A stretch of DNA of 64,000 nt from Desulfosarcina ovata subsp. ovata (GCF_009689005.1 NZ_AP021879.1:682001-746000); one strand, 5' to 3'. Positions 43,756 through 53,377 are shown, counted from the stretch's first letter. Program-made: numbers and translations. Notes: generated by a model from the letters alone, not told the origin.

Positions 43756-46040
43756 GGGTTGCTTTTTATGATCAACGTGTCGGCAAAGCCTTTGGCAGAC
43801 AAGGCATCCCTCGCCTCTTCGGCACTGATGCGGTCTGCAAATCCACCGATCTGGACCCGATACCAGATCTTGTTGGCCAGCTCGATTTGGGTAACGTGGG
43901 CTGGATATCCCATCCGAATCAGCCTTTCCATGGATTCCAGGGCCGATTGTTCATCGGCCACGGACTGAACCTGAAGCCGGTATTCCTCTTCCTGCAGATG
44001 ACCGGCCGGCGGTTCGGCATCAGGAACAGGACGGACTTCCGGGTCAGACGGAGGCGTTCCCGCCAAAGGTGGCGGCGCATGGTCATCGTCGTCACCCTGA
44101 TAGAGCTTGATTTTCAGTTCGCGCATTTCATCCATGGTCGATTTTTTGGCATCGGAAACGGCGGCGGCCTCCCTCGGGTTTTCAATCACCTTCGGGGTGA
44201 TGAAGATAAACAGGTTGGTCTTCTCGTTCCCCTTGGCGCGCGTTTTGAAAAGCCATCCCAGGCCCGGAACGTCCCCCAGGCAGGGGACTTTGTATTCGGT
44301 CTGGGAAAAGGTGTCGTCGATCAGCCCGCCGATGACCACCGTACTGCCGTCATTGACCATCACGGTGGTTTCCACGGTACGCTTGAGGGTGGTCGGGCGA
44401 TAGTCGGTGGTGCCCTCCAGCGACGAGACTTCCAGCGACAGATTCAGCCTCACCATGCGGTCCTTGTTGATCTGCGGCGTGATCTTGAGGGTTTTGCCCA
44501 CGTCGCGGTATTCGTAGGAGTTGTAGGTGTCGTTGTCGGTGGTCGATGTCGTGGTCTGATAGGGCACATTCTTGCCCACCGTAATGCTGGCTTCTTCATT
44601 GTCGGTGGTGAGCAGTTGCGGGGTGGAAAGAATGTTGACGTCGTCGTCTTTTTTATAGGCGTTGACCACGGCGCTGATGCCGGGAAACGTCACATCACCG
44701 ATGGAGATGCCATCACTCAACATCCCAAGTGAAAATCCCGACGGAAGTACGCCACTGCTTATTGTGTTCAGGTTACTGTCGTCGGTGCTGAATCCACCCC
44801 CATAACCGCCCTCGTACTTGTCACCGTCAATTGAAAAGTCATCGCCCACGGCCCACTCCGTACCCAGCTCAAAGCCCTTCTCAGCGTTGACCTCCATGAT
44901 CAGCGCCTCGATGTAAACCATGCGCCGGGGAATATCGATCTGGCGGATGATCTCCAGCAGGGTGTCGTAGTCATCCCGGCTGGCAGTGATGATCAGGCTG
45001 TTGGTGGCTTTGTCGGCAGTGATCTTTACATTTTCGGAGACCACCGGGGCTTTTCTCGCGCCTCCCTCGGATTTCTTCTGCTCTTCGGTGGGCAGGTCTT
45101 TAAGCACGGCAACGATCTCTTCGGCCACGGCATACTCCAGGTAGTAGACGTGGATTTTCTCTTTTCCCTTGGGCGTTGCCTGGTCCAGGGTGTCGACCAG
45201 GCTGCGGATCCGGTTGGTGTCATCCTCGCTGGCCACGGTGATGATGCTGTTGGTGCGTTCGTCGGCCACGAAGGCGGCATTGCGGTCCGATGACGCAGCG
45301 GTTCTTTTTTTGCTCTGACCCTGGGCACTGGTCTTGAACACCGTCTCCAGCAGGCTGACCAGTTTGGCGGCATCGGCGTTGTGGATGGGAAAGATGGTGA
45401 TTTCACGGCCCACGCCGGGGATGTCGATGGTTTTCAATATTTTCATCAAGCGGGCAATATTGGAATAGTTGTCGGTGACGATCAGGGTGTTGGTCGGTGC
45501 GTAGGAAAGGATCACGCTGCTCTTGGAGACCATCGGCGTGAAGAGGCGTTTGACCTCGTCCGGATCGGCGAAACGCAGTGGGATCAGCTGAGTGACAACT
45601 TGGTCATTGTCCTGGTCACCCCGGGTGTGGATACGGGTTTCGATGTTTTTGGTGCGTGCATCCGGTGAGGGGATGATCTTGATCAGCTGACCGGTTTCGA
45701 CAGTGGCAAACCCATGCACTTCGAGGACCGATTCAAAGACCTTGAAGGCTTCGTCAACGGAAATTTTGGAAGGGGAGATGATCGTGACCTTACCCTTGAC
45801 GCGCTGATCGATAATAAAATTCTTGCCGGTCAATTCGCTGATGAACTTGATGAAGACACTGATGTCCACATTGTTGAAGTCGATGGATACGAAGCGACGG
45901 GCGCCATTCGGCGAAGCGGCATCGGAAGATGGCGCTTCCTGGGCAGACAGGCCGGTGGCAAAGAGAAAAAATATCATCCCGGCAACCAACGCAGCCAACG
46001 TTCGTTTGGGTTTTGGGATCATTTGGGTTTGAATGGTCAT
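43752..46040 (-). CDS. gspD: type II secretion outer-membrane secretin with C-terminal SPOR-like domain
   Basis: 762 residues from the ATG at 46040; a TTG start at 46067 is possible. A signal peptide precedes the N0-N3 domains (IDFNNVDISVFIKFISELTG marks N0), then the secretin pore with GFELGTEWAVGDDF, NVPYQTTTST and VVIGGLIDDTFSQTEYKVPCLGDVP. The unusual part is the last 75 residues (YRLQVQSVADEQSALESMER then LIRMGYPAHVTQI), which has the SPOR pattern of two alpha-beta repeats and would bind denuded peptidoglycan. The secretin ring forms the exit channel for folded proteins. No GspS pilotin gene is seen, so the SPOR part may help anchor it. Confidence 0.92.
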   Translation of the reverse strand: MTIQTQMIPKPKRTLAALVAGMIFFLFATGLSAQEAPSSDAASPNGARRFVSIDFNNVDISVFIKFISELTGKNFIIDQRVKGKVTIISPSKISVDEAFKVFESVLEVHGFATVETGQLIKIIPSPDARTKNIETRIHTRGDQDNDQVVTQLIPLRFADPDEVKRLFTPMVSKSSVILSYAPTNTLIVTDNYSNIARLMKILKTIDIPGVGREITIFPIHNADAAKLVSLLETVFKTSAQGQSKKRTAASSDRNAAFVADERTNSIITVASEDDTNRIRSLVDTLDQATPKGKEKIHVYYLEYAVAEEIVAVLKDLPTEEQKKSEGGARKAPVVSENVKITADKATNSLIITASRDDYDTLLEIIRQIDIPRRMVYIEALIMEVNAEKGFELGTEWAVGDDFSIDGDKYEGGYGGGFSTDDSNLNTISSGVLPSGFSLGMLSDGISIGDVTFPGISAVVNAYKKDDDVNILSTPQLLTTDNEEASITVGKNVPYQTTTSTTDNDTYNSYEYRDVGKTLKITPQINKDRMVRLNLSLEVSSLEGTTDYRPTTLKRTVETTVMVNDGSTVVIGGLIDDTFSQTEYKVPCLGDVPGLGWLFKTRAKGNEKTNLFIFITPKVIENPREAAAVSDAKKSTMDEMRELKIKLYQGDDDDHAPPPLAGTPPSDPEVRPVPDAEPPAGHLQEEEYRLQVQSVADEQSALESMERLIRMGYPAHVTQIELANKIWYRVQIGGFADRISAEEARDALSAKGFADTLIIKSNP

Positions 46041-46095
46041 GTGTCTGTTTCCCGTTTCCACCGGCAAAAGGGCGTCCCATGGAGTCCTTGACCGG

Positions 46096-46971
46096 CTATC
46101 TGATTCTGTACTCGATGTTTTTTTCCCGTCCCCGGCGTTTGAGCTGCAGGGAGACCTGGGATGCGGATTTTAGATTGTCGACCAGCCGCAGCGCATCGTC
46201 CACCGCCGATATTTCCCGGCCGTCCACGCCGGTGATAACATCGCCATTGCGAAGCCCCATGCGGCGAAAGATGGAGTTGGGTTTGATGCTGGAAAGCGCC
46301 AGGCCGGCGGGCATACCATTTTCCATGTGGGGCTGGATCTGAACCTGGGTCATCAGTGAGGCCATGTCCGTCATGGCCTGGTCAATGTAAGCGCGCCTCA
46401 GGGAAATGCGCTGTGTCCGTACCGCGCCGGACGACGGGGACGATAATCCGGTACGACCCGGCAAGCGACCGGGGCTGGCGGCGGCGCGGTCGGTTTCCAG
46501 TTCCTGCATCTGGAGCATCTCATCCTTCCCGTTGACGGACAGGATCACTTTTTCCCGGTGAATCGCTTTGACGGTTGCGGTCTGAATGGCGTCACCGACG
46601 CGGTAGAGATTCTGCTCACGGGCCTTGACATCTTCGATCACCGCGTAGTCACCGTCCACATCGCCCGACACGGTGCCCCACAATTTGAGGTTCAGTTGGG
46701 TCTCTTCCAGGGGCTGGGTGCTCTCGGCGGACGGCTGGGAGACGCTTTGTATGCGGGTCTCAAACAGGTTCCGGTCGAGCACGGCCTGATAAGCCGACAG
46801 GGGAACGGCGGCGGTATCGTTTTTCCCTCCCCGAAAAACCGGCTCGGCTTGCGAAGGCGGTGTGCGGGTCAGGCGTGTGGCGAGATTTCCGTAGACGCCG
46901 TCAACGACAAAATAGGACGACACGGTGATGCAGATCAGATTGATTGCGATAAATATGGCTTTGGGTATCAT
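46096..46971 (-). CDS. gspC: type II secretion inner-membrane protein GspC
   Basis: 291 residues. One N-terminal membrane helix (AIFIAINLICITVSSYFVVD), a homology region around residues 75-140 (LNLKLWGTVSGDVDGDYAVI) that binds the GspD N0 domain, and a C-terminal PDZ domain with SIKPNSIFRRMGLRNGDVIT. It connects the inner-membrane platform to the secretin. It lies directly before gspD in the same direction. Here gspC follows gspN instead of starting the cluster as in enterobacteria. Confidence 0.9.
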   Translation of the reverse strand: MIPKAIFIAINLICITVSSYFVVDGVYGNLATRLTRTPPSQAEPVFRGGKNDTAAVPLSAYQAVLDRNLFETRIQSVSQPSAESTQPLEETQLNLKLWGTVSGDVDGDYAVIEDVKAREQNLYRVGDAIQTATVKAIHREKVILSVNGKDEMLQMQELETDRAAASPGRLPGRTGLSSPSSGAVRTQRISLRRAYIDQAMTDMASLMTQVQIQPHMENGMPAGLALSSIKPNSIFRRMGLRNGDVITGVDGREISAVDDALRLVDNLKSASQVSLQLKRRGREKNIEYRIR

Positions 46972-46975
46972 CCGC

Positions 46976-47845
46976 CTATCTCATGGACAGATCGGGGTTG
47001 TCGATGGTGCCGCGGATCCGAAATGAAATCCCGCGGGTGCCGAGGGTTCGGGTATTGATGAGATCCGGTGCCAGGGATTCCTGAAGCCGGGCCAGCAGTT
47101 CGGGCATAGGTTTGGCCGTACCGGTCAGGTTCAGACGGCTGCTTGAAAGGGGATGGCGAACTTCGATGATTCCGCTGATCCGACCCTCGGCCATGGGGCC
47201 TTCAAAGGTCAGGGCACTGAGTCGCAGGTTGTTCCGGTTCATCGAAAACTCGGCCTCGGTTTTTTCCATCAGCAGATCGGCAATTCCAAAAAAAGGGGTT
47301 TTCAAGTTGATCCGAAGCCTTGCCACGGTCAAACGGCCGTTTGTCATGCCGTCGGGTTCACGAGCCCCGTCATATGTAACGTGGCCTCTCAATTCTCCAA
47401 CCAGTGAAAAGCTTTCGATTTGTTTGACGGCATCAATCTTCTCCAATTGGATCCGATCCAGATCAGCGTCTATCTTCTGGACTCCCGATGATGTACGATC
47501 CGTAATCGTCGTTCGGCCGATGATGCTGCCATCGGCCAGGGATGCCGCAAAACGCAACTGTTTGTCAGGCTGCAGCAGGCTGCGCAGTTCAGGCGTGATG
47601 CGGGCCTTATCGATGTGAACGACCCGGTGGCCTGCCTTATCGATGTCCGCGGCATTCATTTTCAGCCCCGGGGGCAGCGTCGGACGGATGTCCGCCGCTG
47701 TAATTTTCAGAGCCGGATCGACGGACGCCAGGCGACTTTGCAGGTACGCCGTGACCGTCTGATCGGGAAAAAGCAGGTAAACAAAAAGCACCACTGCCCC
47801 GAGGGCATATGCCAGATAGCCGAAAATGGCCTTCATGGAAAGCAT
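46976..47845 (-). CDS. gspN: type II secretion protein GspN
   Basis: 289 residues. An N-terminal membrane helix (YLAYALGAVVLFVYLLFPDQ) precedes a beta-rich periplasmic domain built of AsmA-like repeats, with the GspN features LPPGLKMNAADIDKAG and LNLTGTAKPMPEL. GspN is an accessory component found in part of the T2SS and common in deltaproteobacteria. Its start is uncertain by three codons (ATG at 47845 or 47836), neither with a strong ribosome site. It sits between gspM (8 bases upstream) and gspC (4 bases downstream), so it is cotranscribed. Confidence 0.82.
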   Translation of the reverse strand: MLSMKAIFGYLAYALGAVVLFVYLLFPDQTVTAYLQSRLASVDPALKITAADIRPTLPPGLKMNAADIDKAGHRVVHIDKARITPELRSLLQPDKQLRFAASLADGSIIGRTTITDRTSSGVQKIDADLDRIQLEKIDAVKQIESFSLVGELRGHVTYDGAREPDGMTNGRLTVARLRINLKTPFFGIADLLMEKTEAEFSMNRNNLRLSALTFEGPMAEGRISGIIEVRHPLSSSRLNLTGTAKPMPELLARLQESLAPDLINTRTLGTRGISFRIRGTIDNPDLSMR

Positions 47846-47853
47846 GTCAGCGG

Positions 47854-48381
47854 TTACATCTCCAATGTTTCGACCTGAAATACCGTGTTGATCAGGTCGG
47901 CCTTCTGCTCTCCCTTGGAAACGGAAAGCCGTTTGATGGCGATCATATCCCGGGATGTTTCAATACCGTGCAGGTAGGCCAGAAGTTGGCCCATGGTCAC
48001 GTCCTGCAGTTTCATCTCCACCATGGAGATCCGGTAACCACGATCCTTCAAAAGGGTGCTGGATGGCTTCATATAGGCGATCTGGCTCTTTACGCCGGTC
48101 TGCCTGGCCAGGGATTCCAGAAAAGAGAACAGGGTGAAGCCCCGTTGGCGCGATTTGAGGTGTCGCTGCATCTGTTGTGCCTTATCGGCTGTCTGGCGAT
48201 ATTCGGTCTGGAGAACCTTGATTTCTTCCAATTCATGCTGCCGGGCAAGAAGGGTTCGCCCCATCCGGTCGTTTTTATCGAGCAGGGGAAAAACCAGAAA
48301 CTGCAGCAGCACAAAAACCACGAGGCACCCCGCAGCGGCGGCAACACTGATTTTTTCACGTTTGTTGAGTTTGACGGCCAT
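47854..48381 (-). CDS. gspM: type II secretion protein GspM (PilO-like)
   Basis: 175 residues. A short cytoplasmic Lys-Arg N-terminus, one membrane helix (VAAAAGCLVVFVLLQFLVFP), a coiled coil to residue 80 and a ferredoxin-like periplasmic domain, the standard GspM/PilO layout. It pairs with GspL in the inner-membrane platform. It lies four bases downstream of gspL. Confidence 0.85.
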   Translation of the reverse strand: MAVKLNKREKISVAAAAGCLVVFVLLQFLVFPLLDKNDRMGRTLLARQHELEEIKVLQTEYRQTADKAQQMQRHLKSRQRGFTLFSFLESLARQTGVKSQIAYMKPSSTLLKDRGYRISMVEMKLQDVTMGQLLAYLHGIETSRDMIAIKRLSVSKGEQKADLINTVFQVETLEM

Positions 48382-48385
48382 GGGT

Positions 48386-49840
48386 TTAAAAATCCAGTTT
48401 CAATTTGAAGCGAACCCGCTGCCCCGATTTTTCCAGGTCTGCCGAACTGATCATGACACTTTTGAAAATGTCAGCCTTTTCCAGACGCATCTTGATATCG
48501 TCAACAGTGTTGAACGTGTCGGTATTGCCCGACAGTACCACGTTGTCAGCGCCCATGACCATGCGGTTGACCTTTACATCCACCGTATCAGGAATCTGCT
48601 GGCTCAGACCGTTGAGGATATCGATCACCCGCACCCCGGCCCCGGGCATCTCCGGACCCAGGCCCGCATCACCGGCCTCGCGGATCTTGATCTGCATCTG
48701 CTGCAACGGATTCACCACGCGGGTGATCTCGGGAAACGTTTCTCTGAAAACCGCTTCGATCTGGCTGTCCAGTGCGGCCACCTGTCGCTGCCTGGCCGTT
48801 ACCGAGAGCATTTGCGCGCCGAGTGCCGCGATGATGGTCAGCAGCAGCAGGGTGGCGGTCAGAATGATCTGCCCCCGGTATTCGCTCCAGTAATGCTGTA
48901 CCGACGTGCGCTCAGTGGAAAAATTGATTCCGGCCATCCCCTCGGTCTCAACCAGGGCCAGGGCTAGGGCGCCGTCCAATTGCCCGGTTTGCCAGGCGGG
49001 GTCGTTGAACTCGCCTTTGAGCCTTGAAAAACTGCGTACTTCGGAAAGGCTTCGCACCGGGAGGCCCAGCATTCCCGGGTCGTTTCCCTCAGGGGGCAGC
49101 AAACCGGCATCCGGTCCGCCGAGGACCACCGACGTGGGGTTGAAATCGATATCCAGGCTGTCCCGGGTGGCGGTAAAGGTCCGCTCCAGGGTGGTCTCCA
49201 GATTGCGGAGCAGCTGGGTGGCCTCACGGATCACGGGCAGGGAACGGACCATGCGCACATGACCGCTGCAGACCATATAGGCGGAGTGATGGCCGTCACC
49301 GGTATCGATAAATACGAAGTCACCGGTTGATGATGCGTCCAGGGCCATGGAATGGGCGGCGGCATAGGCGCTGGGCATGATGGCCACCGGCCGCAGGTTG
49401 ACCTTCTGGAGCAGATCCAGGTATCGCTGGATATGGTTTTTCTGGACGCTGAAAGCGAGCAGATCGTGCTGTTGCCCGTCGCGTTTGACCGTTTCAACAT
49501 CGAAGAGCAGTTCGTCCACGGGCAGCGGCAGGCTGGGCTCCAATTCAAACGGCAGGATCTGACGGATCTTTTTCAGGTCGCTGAATGGCAGGCTGAGATT
49601 ACGGAAGGAGACCATCGTGGTGGGAATTCCCAGCACACAGGTGGCTCCGGCGGGGTTGAGCGTGTCCACTACGGAGATCAGCGCATTGAGAAGATTCGCC
49701 TCATCATCCTCGGCCGTGTCCGTTTCGGCGAGGGTAACGAATGCCTGCGCCTGGAGCACGCTGCCCTTGAAACTGCTTTCCAGCAGGACGGCGCCAACGG
49801 ATGACGCCCGAATTTCCAGACCGAGGACCCTGCGGCTCAT
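48386..49840 (-). CDS. gspL: type II secretion protein GspL (PilM-PilN-like fusion)
   Basis: 484 residues. The cytoplasmic part, about 320 residues, has the actin-like fold of PilM: VLGLEIRASSVGAVLLES, GIPTTMVSFRNLSLPF and VFIDTGDGHHSAYM. One membrane helix (IILTATLLLLTIIAALGAQM) leads to a coiled coil and a PilN-like ferredoxin fold (IDILNGLSQQIPDTVDV). GspL recruits GspE to the membrane. The gene order K-L-M-N is conserved here, with a 97-base gap between gspK and gspL that shows nothing else. Confidence 0.88.
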   Translation of the reverse strand: MSRRVLGLEIRASSVGAVLLESSFKGSVLQAQAFVTLAETDTAEDDEANLLNALISVVDTLNPAGATCVLGIPTTMVSFRNLSLPFSDLKKIRQILPFELEPSLPLPVDELLFDVETVKRDGQQHDLLAFSVQKNHIQRYLDLLQKVNLRPVAIMPSAYAAAHSMALDASSTGDFVFIDTGDGHHSAYMVCSGHVRMVRSLPVIREATQLLRNLETTLERTFTATRDSLDIDFNPTSVVLGGPDAGLLPPEGNDPGMLGLPVRSLSEVRSFSRLKGEFNDPAWQTGQLDGALALALVETEGMAGINFSTERTSVQHYWSEYRGQIILTATLLLLTIIAALGAQMLSVTARQRQVAALDSQIEAVFRETFPEITRVVNPLQQMQIKIREAGDAGLGPEMPGAGVRVIDILNGLSQQIPDTVDVKVNRMVMGADNVVLSGNTDTFNTVDDIKMRLEKADIFKSVMISSADLEKSGQRVRFKLKLDF

Positions 49841-49937
49841 GATTGATCATCTGCTCCGACGTTGACTGCCATCATTGGACGCTCCGAAAACGGTATATCC
49901 GTGCTTGCAATCGATTCAGGAATGATTTTGATATACA

Positions 49938-51041
49938 TTATTCTGCCTGCCAATTCAAGGTTTTACACTCCCATTGGCCCGTGCCCTGCGCTTTTTGACG
50001 CTGAACCACCACATTCAGGATGTGGGTTCGCCGGTTGCGCTTGGCCGTTGCGACAATGCGGAACAGGTCCGACGATACGGTGATCAAATCGGCATCGATG
50101 GTGAGACCGCCGGCACCAGGAACCTGTTTGTACCAATTGGCGCTGGTGATGGTGTTGACAAAGGTCTCGTCGGCCATGGCAATCCGGTAGTCGGCCAGCG
50201 CCTGGGCCAGGTCATCATCTTCCGACGGCAGCAGCGCGGCCAAAACGTTCACGTCGGCGGTGGATATGTTGATTTTGCCGTCAAAGGCAAACTGACTCTC
50301 CCCCGAAGCGGTGGCACCGTAAACGGTGAGCATGGCCGAAAGGCCGGCGGCACCGCCGACTCCGTAATAGAGTTCAGGAAGGATCCCCTGCACCAGAGCC
50401 ACTTCGCCCAGATGATCAAAAGGTCCGTTTTTGCAACTGTAGGGCGGTTCCAAACCTTCATAATAGTCGGACTCCGCGCCGGTAAGCCCGGTAATGGCTT
50501 CATTATCGCCATCATCGATCCAATCCTTGAGTGAATTAATGATCATATTGGGCTCACTGTCCGGAGGATCTTCAAATAATGAAAAGAGCCGGTCGAGAAG
50601 CCGCTCCCACAAACTGCGCTGACTGGCGACGAACTGGCGGCCCTCGGGAAACTTGACCAGGGCGTTGACCTGAATTTTACCGCGCTCATCCTCGATGCGC
50701 ACGTCCAGCTCGCCGTCATCAAAAGGCATCAATCCCATCATTTCGGCCACTTTTTCGGGATTGGCCCAATCCTCCTGCAGGGTATCGGTGTTGTTGGTCT
50801 TGCGGTCGTTGATCAGCATGACCATGGCGGCGTGGACCCCGGAGGTGGCCATCTCCGAAAGCACCAGGTCGTCCCGAACCCGGATGGCGTCGCTGACCGA
50901 ACTGCGGATGCGCTGATTGAGCGCCAGGCCGGCGCTGAGCAGCACGGCGACCACCCCGATGGCCACGAGGATGGCCACGCCGCGCTGGTTGTCGATCACA
51001 CCGACCGATGGCGCTTTATTCACTGGCTTTGCGGTAAACAT
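49938..51041 (-). CDS. gspK: type II secretion minor pseudopilin GspK
   Basis: 367 residues. A prepilin-type N-terminus (NQRGVAILVAIGVVAVLLSA) follows a 20-residue leader ending in Gly. The following domain has the large GspK insert, and the cation-binding region is seen as acidic clusters (LKDWIDDGDNE). GspK caps the pseudopilus tip together with GspI and GspJ. Its start lies inside the 3' end of gspJ, a 26-base overlap, so translation is coupled. Confidence 0.9.
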   Translation of the reverse strand: MFTAKPVNKAPSVGVIDNQRGVAILVAIGVVAVLLSAGLALNQRIRSSVSDAIRVRDDLVLSEMATSGVHAAMVMLINDRKTNNTDTLQEDWANPEKVAEMMGLMPFDDGELDVRIEDERGKIQVNALVKFPEGRQFVASQRSLWERLLDRLFSLFEDPPDSEPNMIINSLKDWIDDGDNEAITGLTGAESDYYEGLEPPYSCKNGPFDHLGEVALVQGILPELYYGVGGAAGLSAMLTVYGATASGESQFAFDGKINISTADVNVLAALLPSEDDDLAQALADYRIAMADETFVNTITSANWYKQVPGAGGLTIDADLITVSSDLFRIVATAKRNRRTHILNVVVQRQKAQGTGQWECKTLNWQAE

Positions 51042-51720
51042 GCAATGGGATCCGTGTTGTGAACAAGATGGGCCGCGTTTCTGTGCCGACCTTCAAATGG
51101 ACCTGAATGGCGCGCGGTGTGGCATAGTCATTGTCGGCCGATTCCGAGTCCCAGTTTTCGCTGGTTTCGTCCTCGGCATCCGTGTACTCGAATTTCAGAT
51201 CGAGAAGATTCGCGCACAATATGGGGTCATCCTCGCTCTCCTCGAACTCGGGGAAGGGATAAAGATCGTCGGCACGGCGCAGCACCAGGGAGTCGTCGTC
51301 CAGCTGATCCACATAGTAAACGATCCGGCACACCCCCTGGCGCGGATCGCCATGCAAGGCCAGGTGGGCCAGGGAGGCAAACTGCAGCCGGCCGAAACGG
51401 GTTCCGCGGATATCGGTGGTTTCCCCAAGCAGCTGGTAGGGATCCGGTGGATCGTTGAACTCCGGTTTGGCATAGCGCGGGTAATCGCTGATGGTCAGTG
51501 CCTCCAGGTCGGTGGCCATGCGCGACAGACAGGTCCGGGCCGATGCAAAGACATCCACGTCACCGCCAACGGCATCGGTGCTGGAAAAAACCGCACGGAA
51601 CGAGCCGAAAACCGTGGTGATCACCACGGCGAAAATAAAGATCGCCACCATGATTTCCAGCAGGGTGAAACCGCCGTTGGGCGCTTTTTTGCAAAATCGT
51701 TGCGGACGCGGATTACTCAT
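51016..51720 (-). CDS. gspJ: type II secretion minor pseudopilin GspJ
   Basis: 234 residues from the ATG at 51720; the frame opens 13 codons earlier. The class III prepilin signal NGGFTLLEIMVAIFIFAVVI has the cleavage Gly and Glu at +5. The C-terminal domain is beta-rich. It forms part of the pseudopilus tip complex with GspI and GspK. The start overlaps the gspI stop by eight bases. Confidence 0.88.
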   Translation of the reverse strand: MSNPRPQRFCKKAPNGGFTLLEIMVAIFIFAVVITTVFGSFRAVFSSTDAVGGDVDVFASARTCLSRMATDLEALTISDYPRYAKPEFNDPPDPYQLLGETTDIRGTRFGRLQFASLAHLALHGDPRQGVCRIVYYVDQLDDDSLVLRRADDLYPFPEFEESEDDPILCANLLDLKFEYTDAEDETSENWDSESADNDYATPRAIQVHLKVGTETRPILFTTRIPLHVYRKASE

Positions 51721-52096
51721 ACAGGTGCCTGTAGGTGGTGATCGCAAAGGTCGTTTCACCGTCCCCGTAATCGACGGTCAGGGTAATCCGTTTGAGGGTC
51801 GGACCGCCTTCCAGGATCAGATCGGAGACGACGGTTTCACTTTCCATCTGCCAGCGGTAGCCGGGATAGTCGTCACCGAAGTCGCCTTCGTCGATGGTCA
51901 GGTCGGCAAGGTCCTGAGTGTCGATTTCGGCCAGTTTCTGGCGGGCCAGAAGGGTCGCCACGGTATCGAACCGGCCGCGCTGATCCATGAACAAGGTCTG
52001 GCTGTGCATGCGGTAAACGGCCGTCAGGGCAATGGCCACCACGGCCAGGGCAACCATCACCTCCATGAGGGTGAATCCGTTTTGCGCGCCTTGCAT
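51713..52096 (-). CDS. gspI: type II secretion minor pseudopilin GspI
   Basis: 127 residues from the ATG at 52096, giving the short leader MQGAQNG before FTLMEVMVALAVVAIALTA. Longer in-frame starts exist (ATG at 52156, GTG at 52186 overlapping gspH); the choice rests on the usual 6-10 residue leader. Conserved Gly at -1 and Glu at +5 are present. The small domain after the helix has the compact GspI pattern (LARQKLAEIDTQDLAD). Member of the tip complex. Confidence 0.85.
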   Translation of the reverse strand: MQGAQNGFTLMEVMVALAVVAIALTAVYRMHSQTLFMDQRGRFDTVATLLARQKLAEIDTQDLADLTIDEGDFGDDYPGYRWQMESETVVSDLILEGGPTLKRITLTVDYGDGETTFAITTYRHLYE

Positions 52097-52179
52097 GGGC
52101 GCACGCTTGTCATCCGGCCCGGGTATCGTGAGAGGCAAAATGACGGCGGCCGACATAAAGATACGTCCCCGGTGCACGG

Positions 52180-52704
52180 TTACCACGCCTGACTGCCCCG
52201 GACCAGCTGGATGCGGGAGAGGAACGGTTCGATGGAAAAGGCCAGCCGCTCGCCGTCACCGGCGCGCATGCGGATGATGGCCCGGTCCGAATAGCCCTTG
52301 GGATAAAAGGCGATGGAGATAGTGCCGCTGGACACGCGCTCGTTGCTGGAAAACGCCACATGATCCACGGTCATCCCGCTGGGCAGGCGATATCCGTCCT
52401 CACGGGCGGCAGCTGTTTCGGTTTCGGGCAGATCGGCTGCACTGACCCACAACTGACGGGTATCGGGAGAGACATTGAGCAGATAGGTCTTCTGATCGAT
52501 CACCGCTTTTTCCTTGAGGTGCTGAACATTGGCGATAATCCAGCGTGCGGTTTCGTCGCTGCCGTCGGAGAACAGACCGGTTTCCAGACGCGGTATGGCC
52601 ACCACCAGCATGATACTGATCAGGGCGGTAACCACCACCATTTCGACGAGGGTGAACGCGTGGTCGTTCATGGGGCAGATGGAGGGCCTGAAACGCGTGT
52701 GCAT
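52180..52704 (-). CDS. gspH: type II secretion minor pseudopilin GspH
   Basis: 174 residues from the ATG at 52704; ATG at 52671 is the other choice and would give a leader of only five residues. The prepilin helix is FTLVEMVVVTALISIMLVVA with Glu at +5, but the residue before Phe is Ala (NDHA) rather than Gly, a less common cleavage site. The C-terminal domain fits GspH (GSDETARWIIANVQHLKEKA). It links the tip complex to the GspG shaft. Confidence 0.8.
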   Translation of the reverse strand: MHTRFRPSICPMNDHAFTLVEMVVVTALISIMLVVAIPRLETGLFSDGSDETARWIIANVQHLKEKAVIDQKTYLLNVSPDTRQLWVSAADLPETETAAAREDGYRLPSGMTVDHVAFSSNERVSSGTISIAFYPKGYSDRAIIRMRAGDGERLAFSIEPFLSRIQLVRGSQAW

Positions 52705-52790
52705 GCGGTTGCCTGTTGATACCGGGGGCGGAATCGGCCCCGGCCTGAATCCAATACGCATGGGCGTGCTGAGGCATCGCTTCCGGCGGA

Positions 52791-53246
52791 TTACTCACTC
52801 TCCCAGCTGTTGATGTCCGCATCGTTGTCTTCACCGCCGGCTGCCCCGTCGGCGCCGTATGAGATAATGTCAAAGTCGTCGTGGATGCCCGGGCTCAGGT
52901 AAACAAAATCGTTTCCCCAGGGATCGTTCGGAACCTTGCCCTTTTCAAGGTAGCCCCCCTTGCGCCACTTTTTGGGGACATTGCCGGAAGAGGGTTGCTC
53001 CACAAGGGCCTGCAACCCCTGTTCGGTGGACGGGTACATGCCGTTGTCCAGTTTATAGAGCTTGAGCGCCGTGCCGATGCTTTCGATCTGCATGCGGGCC
53101 TTGAGTCGTTTGGCCTGCTCCGGGCGGCTCATGATGCGTGGAACGATCAGGCCGGCCAGAATGCCGAGAATGACGATGACCACCATCAGTTCGATCAGGG
53201 TGAAACCGCGCTTGTTATCCGTCATGGGCGCCAGGGAACGCTTCAT
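52791..53246 (-). CDS. gspG: type II secretion major pseudopilin GspG
   Basis: 151 residues with GGAGGAGAT just before the ATG. The leader ends at NKRG and the mature helix is [20 protein letters not shown]. The C-terminal calcium-site region is typical: [31 protein letters not shown] and [17 protein letters not shown]. It is the main subunit of the pseudopilus. It follows gspF after a 131-base gap containing a partial repeat. Confidence 0.95.
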   Translation of the reverse strand: MKRSLAPMTDNKRGFTLIELMVVIVILGILAGLIVPRIMSRPEQAKRLKARMQIESIGTALKLYKLDNGMYPSTEQGLQALVEQPSSGNVPKKWRKGGYLEKGKVPNDPWGNDFVYLSPGIHDDFDIISYGADGAAGGEDNDADINSWESE

Positions 53247-53345
53247 ATCTCCTCCGTCATCGGGTGCTGTCGTTGGTGTTTCAAATCAACGGGATGGATA
53301 CTATCCCAATGTGTCTCAACAATCAAGGCGACAGTATGGATCCGC

Positions 53346-53372
53346 CAGGGCAATCGCATTTAACTGTTTTTC
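53346..53372. repeat. solitary end of the MITE-like repeat
   Basis: CAGGGCAATCGCATTT followed by AACTGTTTTTCC matches the left end of the repeats at 7550 and 40463 (CAGGGyrAyCGCATTT, then a T-rich stretch). No matching right end or central part follows, so this is a remnant lying between gspG and gspF. Confidence 0.6.
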
Positions 53373-53377
53373 CATCC

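Noticed and set aside
41998-43968. 656-codon open frame opposite gspE
   Set aside because: Antisense shadow of a well-supported ATPase gene; the composition (many Gly, His, Asp, Gln) is typical of antisense frames.
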